A DNA stretch of 61,057 nt. Source: an uncultured Ruminococcus sp. GTDB taxonomy: Bacteria > Bacillota > Clostridia > Oscillospirales > Acutalibacteraceae. The notes under the pieces were generated by a model. That model was not told the origin of the DNA and ran no database searches. It worked only from the letters and a program-made list of their open reading frames with translations. The translations under genes and the position numbers were made by a program. Below are positions 42,267 to 52,451 of this stretch, piece by piece (the first letter of the stretch is position 1; each line of letters opens with the position of its first letter). Where the stretch lies: NCBI GenBank assembly GCA_902762375.1, contig CACWNY010000050.1, positions 20,201-81,257 of the forward strand. Direction: 5' to 3'.

Positions 42267-43340
42267 ATGGAAAAAAACAATCAGTCAAAATCGTCATCAT
42301 TTTTGTTTTCCACGCTGAACGACAGCAAAAAACGGTTCGGTATCGAAAATAACGAAAATGTCTACAGTAAGGATTCTCAGCCTGCCAGAGATGTTTTTCA
42401 GAAACGCATGGCAAGACGCTATCACTGTCCTGATATCATCACCCACCACGCAAAAATATTGACGGATATTCTGCTTTCGGTACTGGCAAGCGGTAACGAA
42501 AAAATCGCTGTTCATCAGTATTGCTTTGCTCCTTTGCGGAAAATACTGGACAGCGTAACACAAGTTCACGGTATTCGTATTCTGGAATTTACGGACGAAA
42601 TTTCTTTACAGAAAATCGCCGACAGTGGCATTAAAGCAATATTTCTTTCCAGCAGTTGCGTAGAATGTGAAAACATGAACATGACAAAAACATCAGAAAT
42701 TGCCCATAACTATCATGTTCCGCTGATTGTCGATAATACACTTGCCACTTCATGTATTGTCAATCCTCTGGAGTTGGGAGCGGATATTGTGATGGTATTT
42801 TCGGGAATGATTTCTGTGGAAAACAATAAGAACAATTATCTTTCCCTCATTGACGGCAATACTTTTGACTGGTCGTATAAAAGTCAGTATATACGGATTT
42901 TCCCGTTTTTAAAATATGCTGTGCCATTGATTTCCTGTATGAAATTCAAGTGTCGGAAATCCGCACCTGTACTGAATAAGGAAAATCAGGCGGAATTTTT
43001 CATGCTTTGCGAAGGTCTGCAAACACTCAACAACCGCATGACCGTTCATAGCGAAAATGCAAAGACTGTAACCGAAGTCTTACAGCCTTACGCCAAAAAA
43101 ATAACCCTACAGCAATTTCCAAACGGTAATGTCATGTTCCTGAAAGTACAGCTCAAAGCAGAATGGGTAGAAAAATTCCGTTTTTCATTAAAGTCCATTT
43201 CCGTAAGCAACACAAAGCAATTCTATCATACCTACAGTTGCACCTCTGTCTGTCAGCAAGGCGACATACTTTACATCAAGTGTGGTACTGAACCCGAAAG
43301 TTACATACGCCACCTGTTTATCGGGGAGTTTCCAGTTTAA
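42267..43340 (+). CDS. Degenerate Cys/Met-metabolism PLP enzyme (probable pseudoenzyme)
   Basis: 357 residues resembling O-acetylhomoserine sulfhydrylase/cystathionine gamma-synthase. Recognisable blocks: NVYSKDSQPARDVFQKR (like YSR-NPT), VDNTLATSCIVNPLELGADIV (family: VDNTFATPYL), IDGNTFDW, and GLQTLNNRMTVHSENA. The invariant S-x-T-K holding PLP is replaced by FSGMIS (about 178-183), so no Schiff-base lysine is present; the SGxAA region is also lost. It may be a regulatory or scaffold protein or a decaying gene, yet the frame is intact. ATG 42267 has AAGG at 8 bases. The stop lies in a hairpin repeat. Confidence 0.75.
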   Translation: MEKNNQSKSSSFLFSTLNDSKKRFGIENNENVYSKDSQPARDVFQKRMARRYHCPDIITHHAKILTDILLSVLASGNEKIAVHQYCFAPLRKILDSVTQVHGIRILEFTDEISLQKIADSGIKAIFLSSSCVECENMNMTKTSEIAHNYHVPLIVDNTLATSCIVNPLELGADIVMVFSGMISVENNKNNYLSLIDGNTFDWSYKSQYIRIFPFLKYAVPLISCMKFKCRKSAPVLNKENQAEFFMLCEGLQTLNNRMTVHSENAKTVTEVLQPYAKKITLQQFPNGNVMFLKVQLKAEWVEKFRFSLKSISVSNTKQFYHTYSCTSVCQQGDILYIKCGTEPESYIRHLFIGEFPV

Positions 43341-43585
43341 GGGCTACCGCCCTTAAAAATCCTGTTTCAAGGGCTGCCGCCCTTAAAAATCCTGTTTCAA
43401 GGGCTGCCGCCCTTAAAAATCCTGCTAAGGGGCTGCCGCCCCTTAACCCCGCCCACTTTTTTGAAAAAAAGTGGACAAAAAACTTTTAATTGTCATAGCT
43501 GACATTTTTGTCAAACTTTTTTCAAAAAGTTTGTGGGGTTCAGGGGCAACGCCCCTGATAGGGGTTCGGGGACAAAGTCCCCGAC
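43338..43585. repeat. Hairpin repeat with triplicated H3, plus partial forward copy
   Basis: Three tandem H3 units (AAGGGCTRCCGCCCTT, 31-base period), H2 and H1 (CCAC stem) in reverse; then a forward H1 with CAAAC/GTTTG stem, H2 and the GGGGACAAAGTCCCC hairpin. It carries the stop codon of the upstream gene. Confidence 0.85.
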
Positions 43586-43621
43586 AAAAAAAGCTGTCTG
43601 ATTTTTCATCAGACAGCTTTT
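43586..43621 (-). terminator. ftsH terminator
   Basis: AAAGCTGTCTGAT and ATCAGACAGCTTT form a 13-bp stem with a T-run on the minus strand, right after the ftsH stop. Confidence 0.85.
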
Positions 43622-43624
43622 AAT

Positions 43625-45754
43625 TTATTCGTCAAGATTGCTTTCAAAAACTTCGGGTTCATCGCCTGTAACTGTATCGTCGGTATCAGGGTCTTCCACG
43701 AAAGTTCCATCCATGACTTTGGCAAAAGTATCACCGTTCATTTTTTCATGTTTCATCAAATACTGTGCCGTAATATGAAGTTTGTCGATGTTATTGTTGA
43801 GAATTTCTTCTGTACGCCTGTAAGCGTCCATAATGATACGATGAACTTCCTTATCAATTTCAGCTGAGGTGGTTTCAGAGAAATCTTTGGACTGTGCCAT
43901 ATCTCTGCCAATGAACACTTCCTGTCCGCCTGCATAATTGATAGGTCCTATAACATCACTCATACCGTAACGGGTAACCATCGCCCTTGCGGTATCGGTT
44001 GCCTTTTCGATATCGTTTGACGCACCTGTGGAGATATCGCCTAAGATAATCGCCTCTGCCACACGACCGCCCAGACTGACAACAATATCTTCTTCCATCG
44101 TCTTTTTGGACTTATAACTTTTATCTTCGGTAGGCTGTGGCATGGTGTAACCACCTGCCAGACCTCTTGGAATAATAGAAATTTCGTGTACAGGGTCTTG
44201 TGTGGGACATTCATGAAAAGCAATCGCATGACCTGCCTCATGATAGGCGGTAAGTCTTTTTTCACGGTCGGACATGACACGGGACTTCTTTTCCGAACCG
44301 ACAACCACTTTCATCATAGCGTCCTGAATTTCTTTCATGGTGATAGCCTTGAGATTTTTCTTAGCCGCCTGCAAAGCTGCCTCATTGAGTAAGTTCTCCA
44401 AATCCGCACCTGTAAAGCCTGCGGTAGTTCCTGCAATGACTTCCAGCTTGACATCGGGTGCAAGAGGTTTGTCTTTGGCATGGACTTTAAGAATTTCTTT
44501 TCTGCCCTTGATATCGGGATAATTGACAACAACCTGTCTGTCAAAACGACCTGGTCGCATTAAAGCGGGGTCAAGCACATCAGGACGGTTGGTTGCTGCG
44601 ATGATGATAATGCCCTCATTGATACCGAAACCGTCCATTTCAACAAGCAACTGGTTAAGGGTCTGTTCACGCTCGTCATTGCCACCGCCGACACCTGCTC
44701 CACGCTGACGACCTACTGCGTCTATTTCGTCGATGAAAATAATACAAGGACTGTTTTTCTTTGCCTGGTCAAAGAGGTCACGCACTCTGGACGCACCTAC
44801 ACCCACAAACATCTCCACAAAGTCTGAACCTGAAATGGAGAAAAACGGTACGCCTGCTTCACCTGCCACTGCTCTGGCAAGCAAGGTCTTACCAGTTCCA
44901 GGAGGTCCTACCAACAAGACACCTTTCGGTATTCTTGCTCCCAGTGTGCTGAAACGACTGCCGTCTTTCAAAAATTCGACAATCTCTTCCAGTTCTTCTT
45001 TTTCCTCGTCAGCTCCTGCAACATCGGCAAAAGTTGTCTTGCGTTTTTCGTCATTGAGATTTTTGATTTTCGCCTTGCCAAAGCCCATTGTCTTTGTCGG
45101 GTCACCAAGTCCCGACATTCTCCTCATAATGAACATCCAGAACACTATCATGATGACTATTAAAATCAATGTGGGAATAAAATCAAACAACCAACTGTTA
45201 TCCGCTGATTTGCCGTAATTGTAAACTATAGGATTATCGGGGTATTTTTCGTTATAGGCATTGATGAGGTTCTGTGACTGTCCGTTACCGACATTTCCCA
45301 TGAGCATATTCCAGAATATCGAAATATCGGGCAAGTCATAGGTCAGAATAGCACCGTTGGTTTCATCACCGTCTTTGGTGAGATTGCCCAGACCCTTATG
45401 TTTGGCATTAGGTTCGGCACTCTTTACCGCTGTACTTTTGCCCGAACTGAAAAAGCCTGAATTGTCTGTATTGTAGACCAGATGACTTTGGATTTTTGCG
45501 TCTGAACGCAACTGCATTTGCAGTTTGCCACTGGTGAGGTCAATCTGAAAGGCTTTGACTTCCAGTCTTTCAAAGTAGCCCATAATATCAGAATAGAGAT
45601 ATTTTTCGTTGGGCTGACTGTTGAACGCAAAGGCAATCATCAGGATTACCGCTATCAATACGGTGAAAATCAGCAGAAATCTGCCCATACCATGATTAGA
45701 TGATTTTCTGTTTCGGTTATTGCCGTTATTTTTGCTTTCCTTACTCAAGCACAT
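43625..45754 (-). CDS. ftsH: ATP-dependent zinc metalloprotease FtsH
   Basis: Membrane AAA+ protease for quality control and regulator turnover, 709 residues. Span at about 28-46, extracytoplasmic domain, second span about 188-212, AAA module with GPPGTGKT and [12 protein letters not shown] region [19 protein letters not shown], and zinc site HEAGHA. An acidic tail ends the protein. Last gene of the tilS-hpt-ftsH series. The ATG has an SD only 3 bases away; TTG two codons on is an alternative. Confidence 0.97.
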   Translation of the reverse strand: MCLSKESKNNGNNRNRKSSNHGMGRFLLIFTVLIAVILMIAFAFNSQPNEKYLYSDIMGYFERLEVKAFQIDLTSGKLQMQLRSDAKIQSHLVYNTDNSGFFSSGKSTAVKSAEPNAKHKGLGNLTKDGDETNGAILTYDLPDISIFWNMLMGNVGNGQSQNLINAYNEKYPDNPIVYNYGKSADNSWLFDFIPTLILIVIMIVFWMFIMRRMSGLGDPTKTMGFGKAKIKNLNDEKRKTTFADVAGADEEKEELEEIVEFLKDGSRFSTLGARIPKGVLLVGPPGTGKTLLARAVAGEAGVPFFSISGSDFVEMFVGVGASRVRDLFDQAKKNSPCIIFIDEIDAVGRQRGAGVGGGNDEREQTLNQLLVEMDGFGINEGIIIIAATNRPDVLDPALMRPGRFDRQVVVNYPDIKGRKEILKVHAKDKPLAPDVKLEVIAGTTAGFTGADLENLLNEAALQAAKKNLKAITMKEIQDAMMKVVVGSEKKSRVMSDREKRLTAYHEAGHAIAFHECPTQDPVHEISIIPRGLAGGYTMPQPTEDKSYKSKKTMEEDIVVSLGGRVAEAIILGDISTGASNDIEKATDTARAMVTRYGMSDVIGPINYAGGQEVFIGRDMAQSKDFSETTSAEIDKEVHRIIMDAYRRTEEILNNNIDKLHITAQYLMKHEKMNGDTFAKVMDGTFVEDPDTDDTVTGDEPEVFESNLDE

Positions 45755-45766
45755 TCACTCCTTCTG

Positions 45767-45884
45767 TTAAAGGGTTACCGCCCTTTAAAATCCTGTGTTA
45801 AGGGCTGTCGCCCTTAACAATCCCACCCACTTTTTTGAAAAAAAGTGGACAAAAAACTTTTATGTTCACTCCGTTGAGAATGAC
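45767..45884 (-). repeat. Hairpin repeat, reverse half of a dimer
   Basis: H3 twice, H1 (CCAC stem) and the linker start TTATGTTCACTCCGTTGAGAATGAC, located between hpt and ftsH. No forward half follows. Confidence 0.8.
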
Positions 45885-45900
45885 AAGGATAACTACACTG

Positions 45901-46443
45901 TTATTCTTCGTTGAGAACAGCAACGAAAGGTAAATTTCTGTACTGTTCGGCATAGTCCATACCGTAACCTATGACAAATTCATCAGCAATTTCGTGTCCC
46001 CAGTATTTTACGGGAACATCTTTTTTGCGTCTTTGGGGTTTATTCAGCAATGTGCAGAGTGATACACTTTCTGCCCCTTTGTTGAGGATATGCTTGATGA
46101 TGAAATCCAGCGTAATGCCTGAATCAATGATATCTTCCACCACAAGCACAGCCTTTCCGCTGACGGATTCGGATAAATCCTTGACGATATTCACTCTTCC
46201 GCTGGACTGTGTGCCACTGCCATAACTCGATACCGACATAAAGTCTATACAACAAGGTACTTCCAGTTGCTTCACCAAATCAGACAAAAACATAAAACTG
46301 CCTTTGAGTATTCCGACCACCAACAGGTCTTTATCCTGAAAATCATGGTTGATACGCTCTGCCAGTCTTTTGACAATTTCTTCAATCTGATTTTCACTCA
46401 ATAACATACGGTTAAAATTTTTTGGCAAATAATCTTTTTCCAT
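45901..46443 (-). CDS. hpt: Hypoxanthine phosphoribosyltransferase
   Basis: Purine salvage enzyme, 180 residues. PRPP-binding signature VLVVEDIIDSGITL, SSYGSGTQSSG flexible loop, and the C-terminal FVIGYGMDYAEQYRNLPFVAVL are those of bacterial Hpt. Three bases after tilS, as commonly found in Bacillota. Confidence 0.96.
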   Translation of the reverse strand: MEKDYLPKNFNRMLLSENQIEEIVKRLAERINHDFQDKDLLVVGILKGSFMFLSDLVKQLEVPCCIDFMSVSSYGSGTQSSGRVNIVKDLSESVSGKAVLVVEDIIDSGITLDFIIKHILNKGAESVSLCTLLNKPQRRKKDVPVKYWGHEIADEFVIGYGMDYAEQYRNLPFVAVLNEE

Positions 46444-46446
46444 TGG

Positions 46447-47832
46447 CTATCCCCCACTCTGTACAGACCTAACGGTAATCAAAGCAACCTTTCGGGTAGT
46501 CGATTTTACACAAGCCCTCTCCGATACGCCGAACCCATCAATCCATAAAACTTCACTGTCCTGTGCAACCAATAAGACATTGTTTCTCTGTTCAGACGGT
46601 ATTTTCGCCTCGTTGAACAGCCGTTTTACGGACTTTTCTACTCCTCTGTTTTTTTGCAGAAAGCGGTCTGCGGTTTTTCTTGTCCTGATAAAAATTTCAG
46701 AGTGTATTATATCACAATCCAACGCATTTTTTAATAATAATTTGTGAACGCTGATATTTTTGTCAAATTCCTCTTTTGTAAGAAATTTAACCGTAATTTT
46801 TTGTTGATTAATTCTAAATTCGGCGTCATTTTTCGGAAAAGGTATCAGAATTTCATTTGGCTGAACTTTACGGTATACCCTCAGATTTCCCTGACGGACA
46901 ACCGCACAATAATTTTTTGGCAAATCCACTGCCCCACCGTTTTGCTGAACGGCTTTTTCGGTTAAGAGAATGTGCTTTTCCTCATAGGCATAACACCCTG
47001 CCTGTTGAAACAACAAAAGAATTACCTGCCGTAAGACCGTCTGATGACATTGTTGTAAATCCGCACAACGGTACATAGTTATAGTATTCTGTTTTATGCG
47101 TGATTTATTTATGACCTGTACAGCCGTTTCTGTGACAAAATCCAGATAATATTTTGCACTTTCACAAAGTCTGCCCACAGCCACTTCAAAAGACGGATTG
47201 ATTTCTTTGAAAACAGGTGTGACAATATTACGGATTTTGTTGCGGTTGTACTGATTTTGCAGATTAGTAGAGTCCGTGACATAGGCAATATGATTTTCCC
47301 GACAATATTCTTCCACCTGACTTCGGGTGATACGGATAAGCGGACGGATAATATTGCCACGCTTTTCGGGAATACCCACAAGACCGTTCAAAGAAGTTCC
47401 CCGTACTAAATGAAACAAAACCGTTTCTACACTGTCAGATAAAGTATGTGCCGTAGCAATTTTACCATTGTTGTGAGAAAGTTCATCAAAAAATTCATAG
47501 CGTATTCGTCTGCCACATTCTTCACTGCTTTCGCCGTTTTCTGTCGCCAACCGCCCGACCTCTACACTCTTTACTTCACAACGGATATGCCTTTCCCGAC
47601 AAAATTCTTCCACAACCCTCTGGTCACGCTCTGCCTCTTCCCCACGCAGATTGTGATTGATATGGGCAACGATAATCTCCAGAGAAAATTCCTCTTGTAT
47701 AGTGGTGAGAAAGTGGAGCAGACAAAGGGAATCCGCTCCACCTGATACACCTACAACAATTCTGTCACCGTAATCTATCATACCGCTGTCGGTTACTGTT
47801 TTAAGAATACTCTCTCTGACAGGTTCATTCAT
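46447..47832 (-). CDS. tilS: tRNA(Ile) lysidine synthetase
   Basis: Modifies C34 of tRNA-Ile(CAU) to lysidine so it reads AUA. 461 residues: PP-loop VGVSGGADSLCLL, HINHNLRGEEAERD, ATAHTLSDSVET and RPLIRITRSQVEEYC in the catalytic domain, with a substrate-binding and C-terminal domain. The frame opens at 47922, but AGGAGG 9 bases before ATG 47832 sets the start, overlapping dnaB by 8 bases. Confidence 0.95.
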   Translation of the reverse strand: MNEPVRESILKTVTDSGMIDYGDRIVVGVSGGADSLCLLHFLTTIQEEFSLEIIVAHINHNLRGEEAERDQRVVEEFCRERHIRCEVKSVEVGRLATENGESSEECGRRIRYEFFDELSHNNGKIATAHTLSDSVETVLFHLVRGTSLNGLVGIPEKRGNIIRPLIRITRSQVEEYCRENHIAYVTDSTNLQNQYNRNKIRNIVTPVFKEINPSFEVAVGRLCESAKYYLDFVTETAVQVINKSRIKQNTITMYRCADLQQCHQTVLRQVILLLFQQAGCYAYEEKHILLTEKAVQQNGGAVDLPKNYCAVVRQGNLRVYRKVQPNEILIPFPKNDAEFRINQQKITVKFLTKEEFDKNISVHKLLLKNALDCDIIHSEIFIRTRKTADRFLQKNRGVEKSVKRLFNEAKIPSEQRNNVLLVAQDSEVLWIDGFGVSERACVKSTTRKVALITVRSVQSGG

Positions 47833-49189
47833 GTCGGCTGTCCTCCTGAGAGGTGAAACGCATAAACTCTCCCTGCCAGTGCAATTTAACGGTGTTGGTT
47901 TCTCCGTGACGGTTTTTGGCAACGATACATTCGCCCCTGTTCATATCCACTTCATCGGTATCAGGTGTATTTTTGTCCTGATAATACCCCTCACGATAGA
48001 GAAACAACACAATGTCCGCATCTTGTTCGATAGACCCCGAATCACGCAAGTCAGAAAGCATAGGACGGTGTTCAGCTCTCTGTTCGCTGGCACGGGACAA
48101 CTGCGACAACAAAATAACAGGCACATGAAGTTCTTTTGCCATACTTTTCAAGGCTCTTGTATTTTCGCCGACAATCTGTACCAGATTTTCCGTCCGCAAA
48201 GTACTGCCCATAAGCTGAAGATAGTCAATGACCACCAAATCCACATCTTTCAGACGGCGTAATTTTGCTTTCATGGCTGGGACAGTCAGCATAGTAGTTT
48301 CATCAAGATACATATTGGCATGACTTAAAATCTCTGCAGCTTCCATCAGTCTTGCCCATTCGTCATTGTCCAGTTTTCCCGAACGCAACTTTGTTCCCTC
48401 AATCAACCCCTCTGTCGAAAGCAATCGGGACACTAATTGTTCTTTGGTCATTTCCAGAGAAAAAAAAGCCACTTTCTGTTTGAGCTTTGTGGCAACATGA
48501 CGGGCTATATTCAACGCAAATGATGTCTTTCCCATACCTGGACGAGCGGCAAGTAAAATCAGGTCAGAACGGTTCAATCCTGTGATGACCCTGTCCAAAT
48601 CGGCAATACCAGAAGATATTGGTTTTGCCTTGTCCTCATCGGGTGAATTGAGTGCGTCCAATCGGGAAAGTGTCTGATAGATGACGCTTTCAATATGTTC
48701 AAGACTTTTGATATCCGCTCCTTTTCGTATATCGTAAATTTTCTGTTCAGCATTATCCAGAAGCTGTTGAGAAGTATAATTTCCTTCGGTAGATTCCTCA
48801 ATGATATTCTTAGCGGCTATGATAAGCCGTCTTGTTTCATAGGTTTCCCTGACGATGTTGGCATATTCTCTGGCATGACCAATATGCGGTGTCGTATTGG
48901 CAATCTGCATAAAATAGGCACGACCCTCACTGTCGGTAAAAGCACCGTCTTTCCGCAATTCGTTCAGCACCGTCACAACATCCATCGCTCTTCCACGATT
49001 GTATAACGACAATATACTTCCATAAATCAACTTATGGTCAGATATGTAAAAGTAATCTTTGTTCGGGATAATCTCCGCTACAATATCCATACATTCGTTA
49101 TCCATCATGATAACCCCTAATACCGACTGTTCCGCCTCCATATTGTACGGTAGTTTGATTTCACCCAGTAAATCTGTATTTTCCGCCAT
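47825..49189 (-). CDS. dnaB: Replicative DNA helicase DnaB
   Basis: Hexameric fork helicase (DnaC in Bacillus naming), 454 residues. N-terminal helical domain (1-150; LPYNMEAEQSVLG), RecA-like motor with ARPGMGKTSFALN Walker A, VVIDYLQLM Walker B, and HGETNTVKLHW near the end. Downstream of rplI and gdpP, a conserved order in Bacillota. Confidence 0.97.
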   Translation of the reverse strand: MAENTDLLGEIKLPYNMEAEQSVLGVIMMDNECMDIVAEIIPNKDYFYISDHKLIYGSILSLYNRGRAMDVVTVLNELRKDGAFTDSEGRAYFMQIANTTPHIGHAREYANIVRETYETRRLIIAAKNIIEESTEGNYTSQQLLDNAEQKIYDIRKGADIKSLEHIESVIYQTLSRLDALNSPDEDKAKPISSGIADLDRVITGLNRSDLILLAARPGMGKTSFALNIARHVATKLKQKVAFFSLEMTKEQLVSRLLSTEGLIEGTKLRSGKLDNDEWARLMEAAEILSHANMYLDETTMLTVPAMKAKLRRLKDVDLVVIDYLQLMGSTLRTENLVQIVGENTRALKSMAKELHVPVILLSQLSRASEQRAEHRPMLSDLRDSGSIEQDADIVLFLYREGYYQDKNTPDTDEVDMNRGECIVAKNRHGETNTVKLHWQGEFMRFTSQEDSRHE

Positions 49190-49206
49190 CTTCCCACTTC
49201 CTATCT

Positions 49207-49450
49207 GTTAAAGGGCTGCCGCCCTTTAAAATCCTGCCCACTTTTTTGAAAAAAAGTGGACAAAAAACTTTTCTGGCTCACTTCGTTCGGAATGATTATC
49301 CAACTGTCAGCTATGACACTTAAAAGTTTTTGTCGAACTTTTTTCAAAAAGTTCGTGGGGTCAAGGGGCAACGCCCCTTGTGGGATTTTTAAGGGCAACG
49401 CCCTTAAACTCCCCAAAGACAAATCAAAATTTGCGTAAGCAAATTTTGAT
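49207..49450. repeat. Hairpin repeat, head-to-head dimer
   Basis: Reverse H3 and H1 (CCAC stem), linker with CACTTCGTTCGG, forward H1 (CGAAC/GTTCG stem), H2, H3, H4. The segment 49293-49384 is repeated exactly at 49529-49620. Confidence 0.85.
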
Positions 49451-49482
49451 AATGCGTAATTCGTAATGCGTAATTCGTAATT
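49451..49482. repeat. AATGCGTAATTCGT tandem repeat (about two units)
   Basis: Sits between two hairpin-repeat copies; followed by a reverse copy of the 2021-2050 fragment (CACTTCGTTCGGAATGACAC). Confidence 0.75.
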
Positions 49483-49528
49483 AAAGATTCCTCACTTCGT
49501 TCGGAATGACACGAAAAAGCATTCGGAT

Positions 49529-49788
49529 TGATTATCCAACTGTCAGCTATGACACTTAAAAGTTTTTGTCGAACTTTTTTCAAAAAGTTCGTGGGGTCAA
49601 GGGGCAACGCCCCTTGTGGGCAATGTCATCAACTTAAGAAAAAAGCCTGTTTGAAATAATATATTGTTGTCATTCTGAGGAGCGAAAGCGACGAAGAATC
49701 TTCAAAAGATTCCTCCTTGTGGGATTTTTAAGGGCAACGCCCTTAAACTCCCCAAAGACAAATCAAAAGTGGCAAAGCCACTTTTGAC
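49529..49788 (+). repeat. Hairpin repeat, forward, interrupted by a 103-bp insertion
   Basis: H1 and H2 (to 49620), then the insertion, then H3 and an H4-position palindrome with a new sequence, CAAAAGTGGC/GCCACTTTTG (49763-49786). Confidence 0.8.
49621..49723. mobile_element. 103-bp insertion flanked by 9-bp direct repeats
   Basis: CCTTGTGGG occurs at 49612-49620 and again at 49715-49723, bracketing sequence foreign to the hairpin repeat that contains CATTCTGAGGAGCGAAAGCG and an AGAATCTTCAAAAGATTCCT palindrome. Removing it restores a normal copy. It looks like a short non-autonomous insertion with target duplication. Confidence 0.6.
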
Positions 49789-49802
49789 CATCATAATCAT
49801 TG

Positions 49803-50249
49803 TCATGCTTCGCTGACAACTACTTTTACCTGTGCAACAATTCCCTGATACAACTTAATCTGTGCATTGTATGTGCCGAAAGATTTGATGTCTGCATCAA
49901 GCGTAATCTTTCTTTTGTCAACATTGATACTGAACTGCCTTTTGAGTTCAGCGGAAATTTCTTTCGCCGTCACCGAACCGAAAAGCCTTCCGTTACTGCC
50001 TGCCTTAGCGGTAATCTTAACAGATTGTCCTTCAAGCTGTTGTTTTTCGCTATTGGCTTTTTTCTTTTCCTCTTCAATCTTGAATGCTTTGGATTCTTCA
50101 GCGTTTTTCAGTTCACTCATTGCCTGTGCGGTTGCCTTTTTGGCAAGATTTTTCGGCAACAGAAAATTTCTTGCATAACCGTCCGATACTTCTTTGAGTT
50201 CTCCCTTTTTGCCTGTACCTTTGATATCCTGTAATAAAATCACTTTCAT
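49803..50249 (-). CDS. rplI: 50S ribosomal protein bL9
   Basis: 148 residues, full length: [36 protein letters not shown] N-terminal domain, long connecting helix (about 41-76) and C-terminal rRNA-binding domain ([10 protein letters not shown]). SD GGAAAGGA. Located between gdpP and dnaB as usual. Confidence 0.97.
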   Translation of the reverse strand: MKVILLQDIKGTGKKGELKEVSDGYARNFLLPKNLAKKATAQAMSELKNAEESKAFKIEEEKKKANSEKQQLEGQSVKITAKAGSNGRLFGSVTAKEISAELKRQFSINVDKRKITLDADIKSFGTYNAQIKLYQGIVAQVKVVVSEA

Positions 50250-50270
50250 TTTTATCTTTCCTTTCCTGCT

Positions 50271-50410
50271 GTCAAAATTTGCTTACGCAAATTTTGTTTG
50301 GAATTTTATGTGTTTAAGGGCTTCGCCCTTAAAAATCCCACAAGGGGCTTTGCCCCTTGACCCCACCACTTTTTGAAAAAAGTGGACAAAAACTTTTAAT
50401 TGTCATAGCT
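50271..50410 (-). repeat. Hairpin repeat, reverse, overlapping the gdpP stop
   Basis: H4-H1 in reverse. The outer TGTCATAGCT segment contains the TGA of gdpP (50403-50405). Confidence 0.85.
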
Positions 50411-52427
50411 TGTCTATGACTGAAAATGACTGTTCTTCTTCTGTGGTATTGTCTTCAAGATAGCCGTCACTTTCGATTTCGCTGTTTTCGATAATATTCA
50501 TCAGCATAGCTCTGGCCTGTTCCATCGTCACACCGTTGAGTTGAGCTCCAGCCATAGAATGGTGTCCACCGCCACCCAGCTTTTCCATGACAAGCTGTAC
50601 ATTGACATCTCCCAATGAACGGGCGGATATTCTCACACTGTCGCCTTTCTTGTACATGACAAACGATGCTGTAACATTACTGATACTCAACAAATCATCT
50701 GCCGCCTGTGCTGCTGTGACAATAATATCTTCGTCATTATCGTCATCGTCATCTGCACACGCCAACGCACAATTATTGAAGATTTCCGCTCCGCTGACCA
50801 GTCGGAATTTCGCCTTGTAGTTATCCAGAGAGTTGGAAAACAACCGCTTTACCTCTACGGTATCTGCTCCACGCTGTCGCAGATAGGCTGCCGCTTCAAA
50901 GGTGCGTACACCTGTCCGCAAAACGAAATTTTTTGTATCCAGCGTAATGCCTGCCAGTAAGGCTGCCGCCTCGTAAGGGGTGAGGTTCTTATCTCCCATA
51001 TACTGTATGAGTTCGGTAGTCATTTCGGACGCTGATGAGGCGGACGGTTCGTGGAAAAAGACTATCGCATTTGATATATGATTGACCATCATTCTATGGT
51101 GGTCAATCACAACCACTCTCTGTGCTTTCTCATACACCAACGGGTCTTCCAGAAAATTAGGAGAGTGCGTATCTACCACGATAAGCAAAGTCTTTTCGGT
51201 CATCATATCCAACGCAACAGACGGTTCGATAAACATATCTTCGTTGGCAATTTCTTCCATAAAGCGTATCAGCGATTCGGCAACGGTCTTTTCTTTTCTG
51301 ACAACGATTTTGGCGGACTTCTTCATATCTTTGGTGATACTGCTCCAAAGTCCTATACCCGTTCCTATACAGTCGATATCGGAATTATGATGACCCATAA
51401 TCAGAATATGGTCGCTTGCCCGAATGTGCTGTACCAAAGACCCTGCAATAACTCTTGTACGCACCTTGTCGATTTTCTCAAAGCCCTGCGATACCCCACC
51501 ATAAAAACGGTACTGGTCTTTTGTTTTGATAGTGACCTGGTCACCACCACGACCCAAAGACATATCCAGTGCATTTCTTGACCACAATTCGCATTGTTTC
51601 AGCGTTTCGGCACATCTGCCTATCCCTATGGAAACTGTCGGACTGCATATCACATTCTCCAGCGGTATCTGTTTGACCTCTTTAAGTACATTGAAGTCAT
51701 CTTCCGTCAAAGCGTCAAGCACACGCTCTTCAAAGATAATCATGTACTTGCCGTTAGAAAGTTTCTTGTACAGACCGTTGAACTTCATCGCCCATTTCTG
51801 TATCACATTCTCTACATTGACCATGACATAGGCTTGCTGACGGTCATCATCTTTTTCAAACTCGTCCACATTGTCAAATTCCACTGTGGCAACCATCGGA
51901 CGGGAGTTCATATATTCATCAGTGGTTTCCTTGTAATATGTATCGTCTATAAAATAGAATACAGACGATTTTTCGTGGAGTTTATAGCCCACAACCGTAT
52001 ACCGCTTTTCACCATATACCACATCAGCACCATTGGATTCGATAATATGTTGAGATGTGGTGTTGGGAATATAGCGGTTGATAAAATCCCCCACACACTC
52101 CTTGCCACTGCACAGCACCGTACAAAAACACCTGTTCGCCCAGAGAATATCATCATGTTCTCCTGTTATCGCTACGGGAATATTGAAATTTTCCAGATAC
52201 TCAAACTTATCACTGCCAATTTTTTCAATAGACTGTTTTAGGGTATTCTGTATATAATACCGAAAGCGGATAATCCCCACAATGACCAGTACCAGCGACA
52301 ATACGGCAATCAGAACTTCTATGGTGAACACATACAGATTCCAGCGGTAAGCAAAGCCTGCCATACCCAATATACCCAAAGTGTATACCAGAAAAAATGG
52401 TGTTACCGTCCATACCTTTTTCTTCAA
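50403..52427 (-). CDS. gdpP: Cyclic-di-AMP phosphodiesterase GdpP
   Basis: Membrane-bound regulator degrading c-di-AMP, 674 residues. Two N-terminal spans (about 8-28, 33-55), a PAS-like segment, a degenerate GGDEF domain (SLGRGGDQV), then DHH/DHHA1 phosphoesterase domains with GHHNSDIDCIG, VVDTHSPN, VIDHHRM and GGGGHHSMAG. The TTG start follows GGAGG by 9 bases. Immediately downstream of the RNase J gene. Confidence 0.95.
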   Translation of the reverse strand: MKKKVWTVTPFFLVYTLGILGMAGFAYRWNLYVFTIEVLIAVLSLVLVIVGIIRFRYYIQNTLKQSIEKIGSDKFEYLENFNIPVAITGEHDDILWANRCFCTVLCSGKECVGDFINRYIPNTTSQHIIESNGADVVYGEKRYTVVGYKLHEKSSVFYFIDDTYYKETTDEYMNSRPMVATVEFDNVDEFEKDDDRQQAYVMVNVENVIQKWAMKFNGLYKKLSNGKYMIIFEERVLDALTEDDFNVLKEVKQIPLENVICSPTVSIGIGRCAETLKQCELWSRNALDMSLGRGGDQVTIKTKDQYRFYGGVSQGFEKIDKVRTRVIAGSLVQHIRASDHILIMGHHNSDIDCIGTGIGLWSSITKDMKKSAKIVVRKEKTVAESLIRFMEEIANEDMFIEPSVALDMMTEKTLLIVVDTHSPNFLEDPLVYEKAQRVVVIDHHRMMVNHISNAIVFFHEPSASSASEMTTELIQYMGDKNLTPYEAAALLAGITLDTKNFVLRTGVRTFEAAAYLRQRGADTVEVKRLFSNSLDNYKAKFRLVSGAEIFNNCALACADDDDDNDEDIIVTAAQAADDLLSISNVTASFVMYKKGDSVRISARSLGDVNVQLVMEKLGGGGHHSMAGAQLNGVTMEQARAMLMNIIENSEIESDGYLEDNTTEEEQSFSVIDKL

Positions 52428-52451
52428 GATTTTTGTCCTCCAAACGACCCA

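Noticed and set aside
50403..52427. GdpP as a diguanylate cyclase
   Set aside because: The GGDEF region is degenerate (GRGGDQ), and the DHH/DHHA1 motifs define a c-di-AMP phosphodiesterase.
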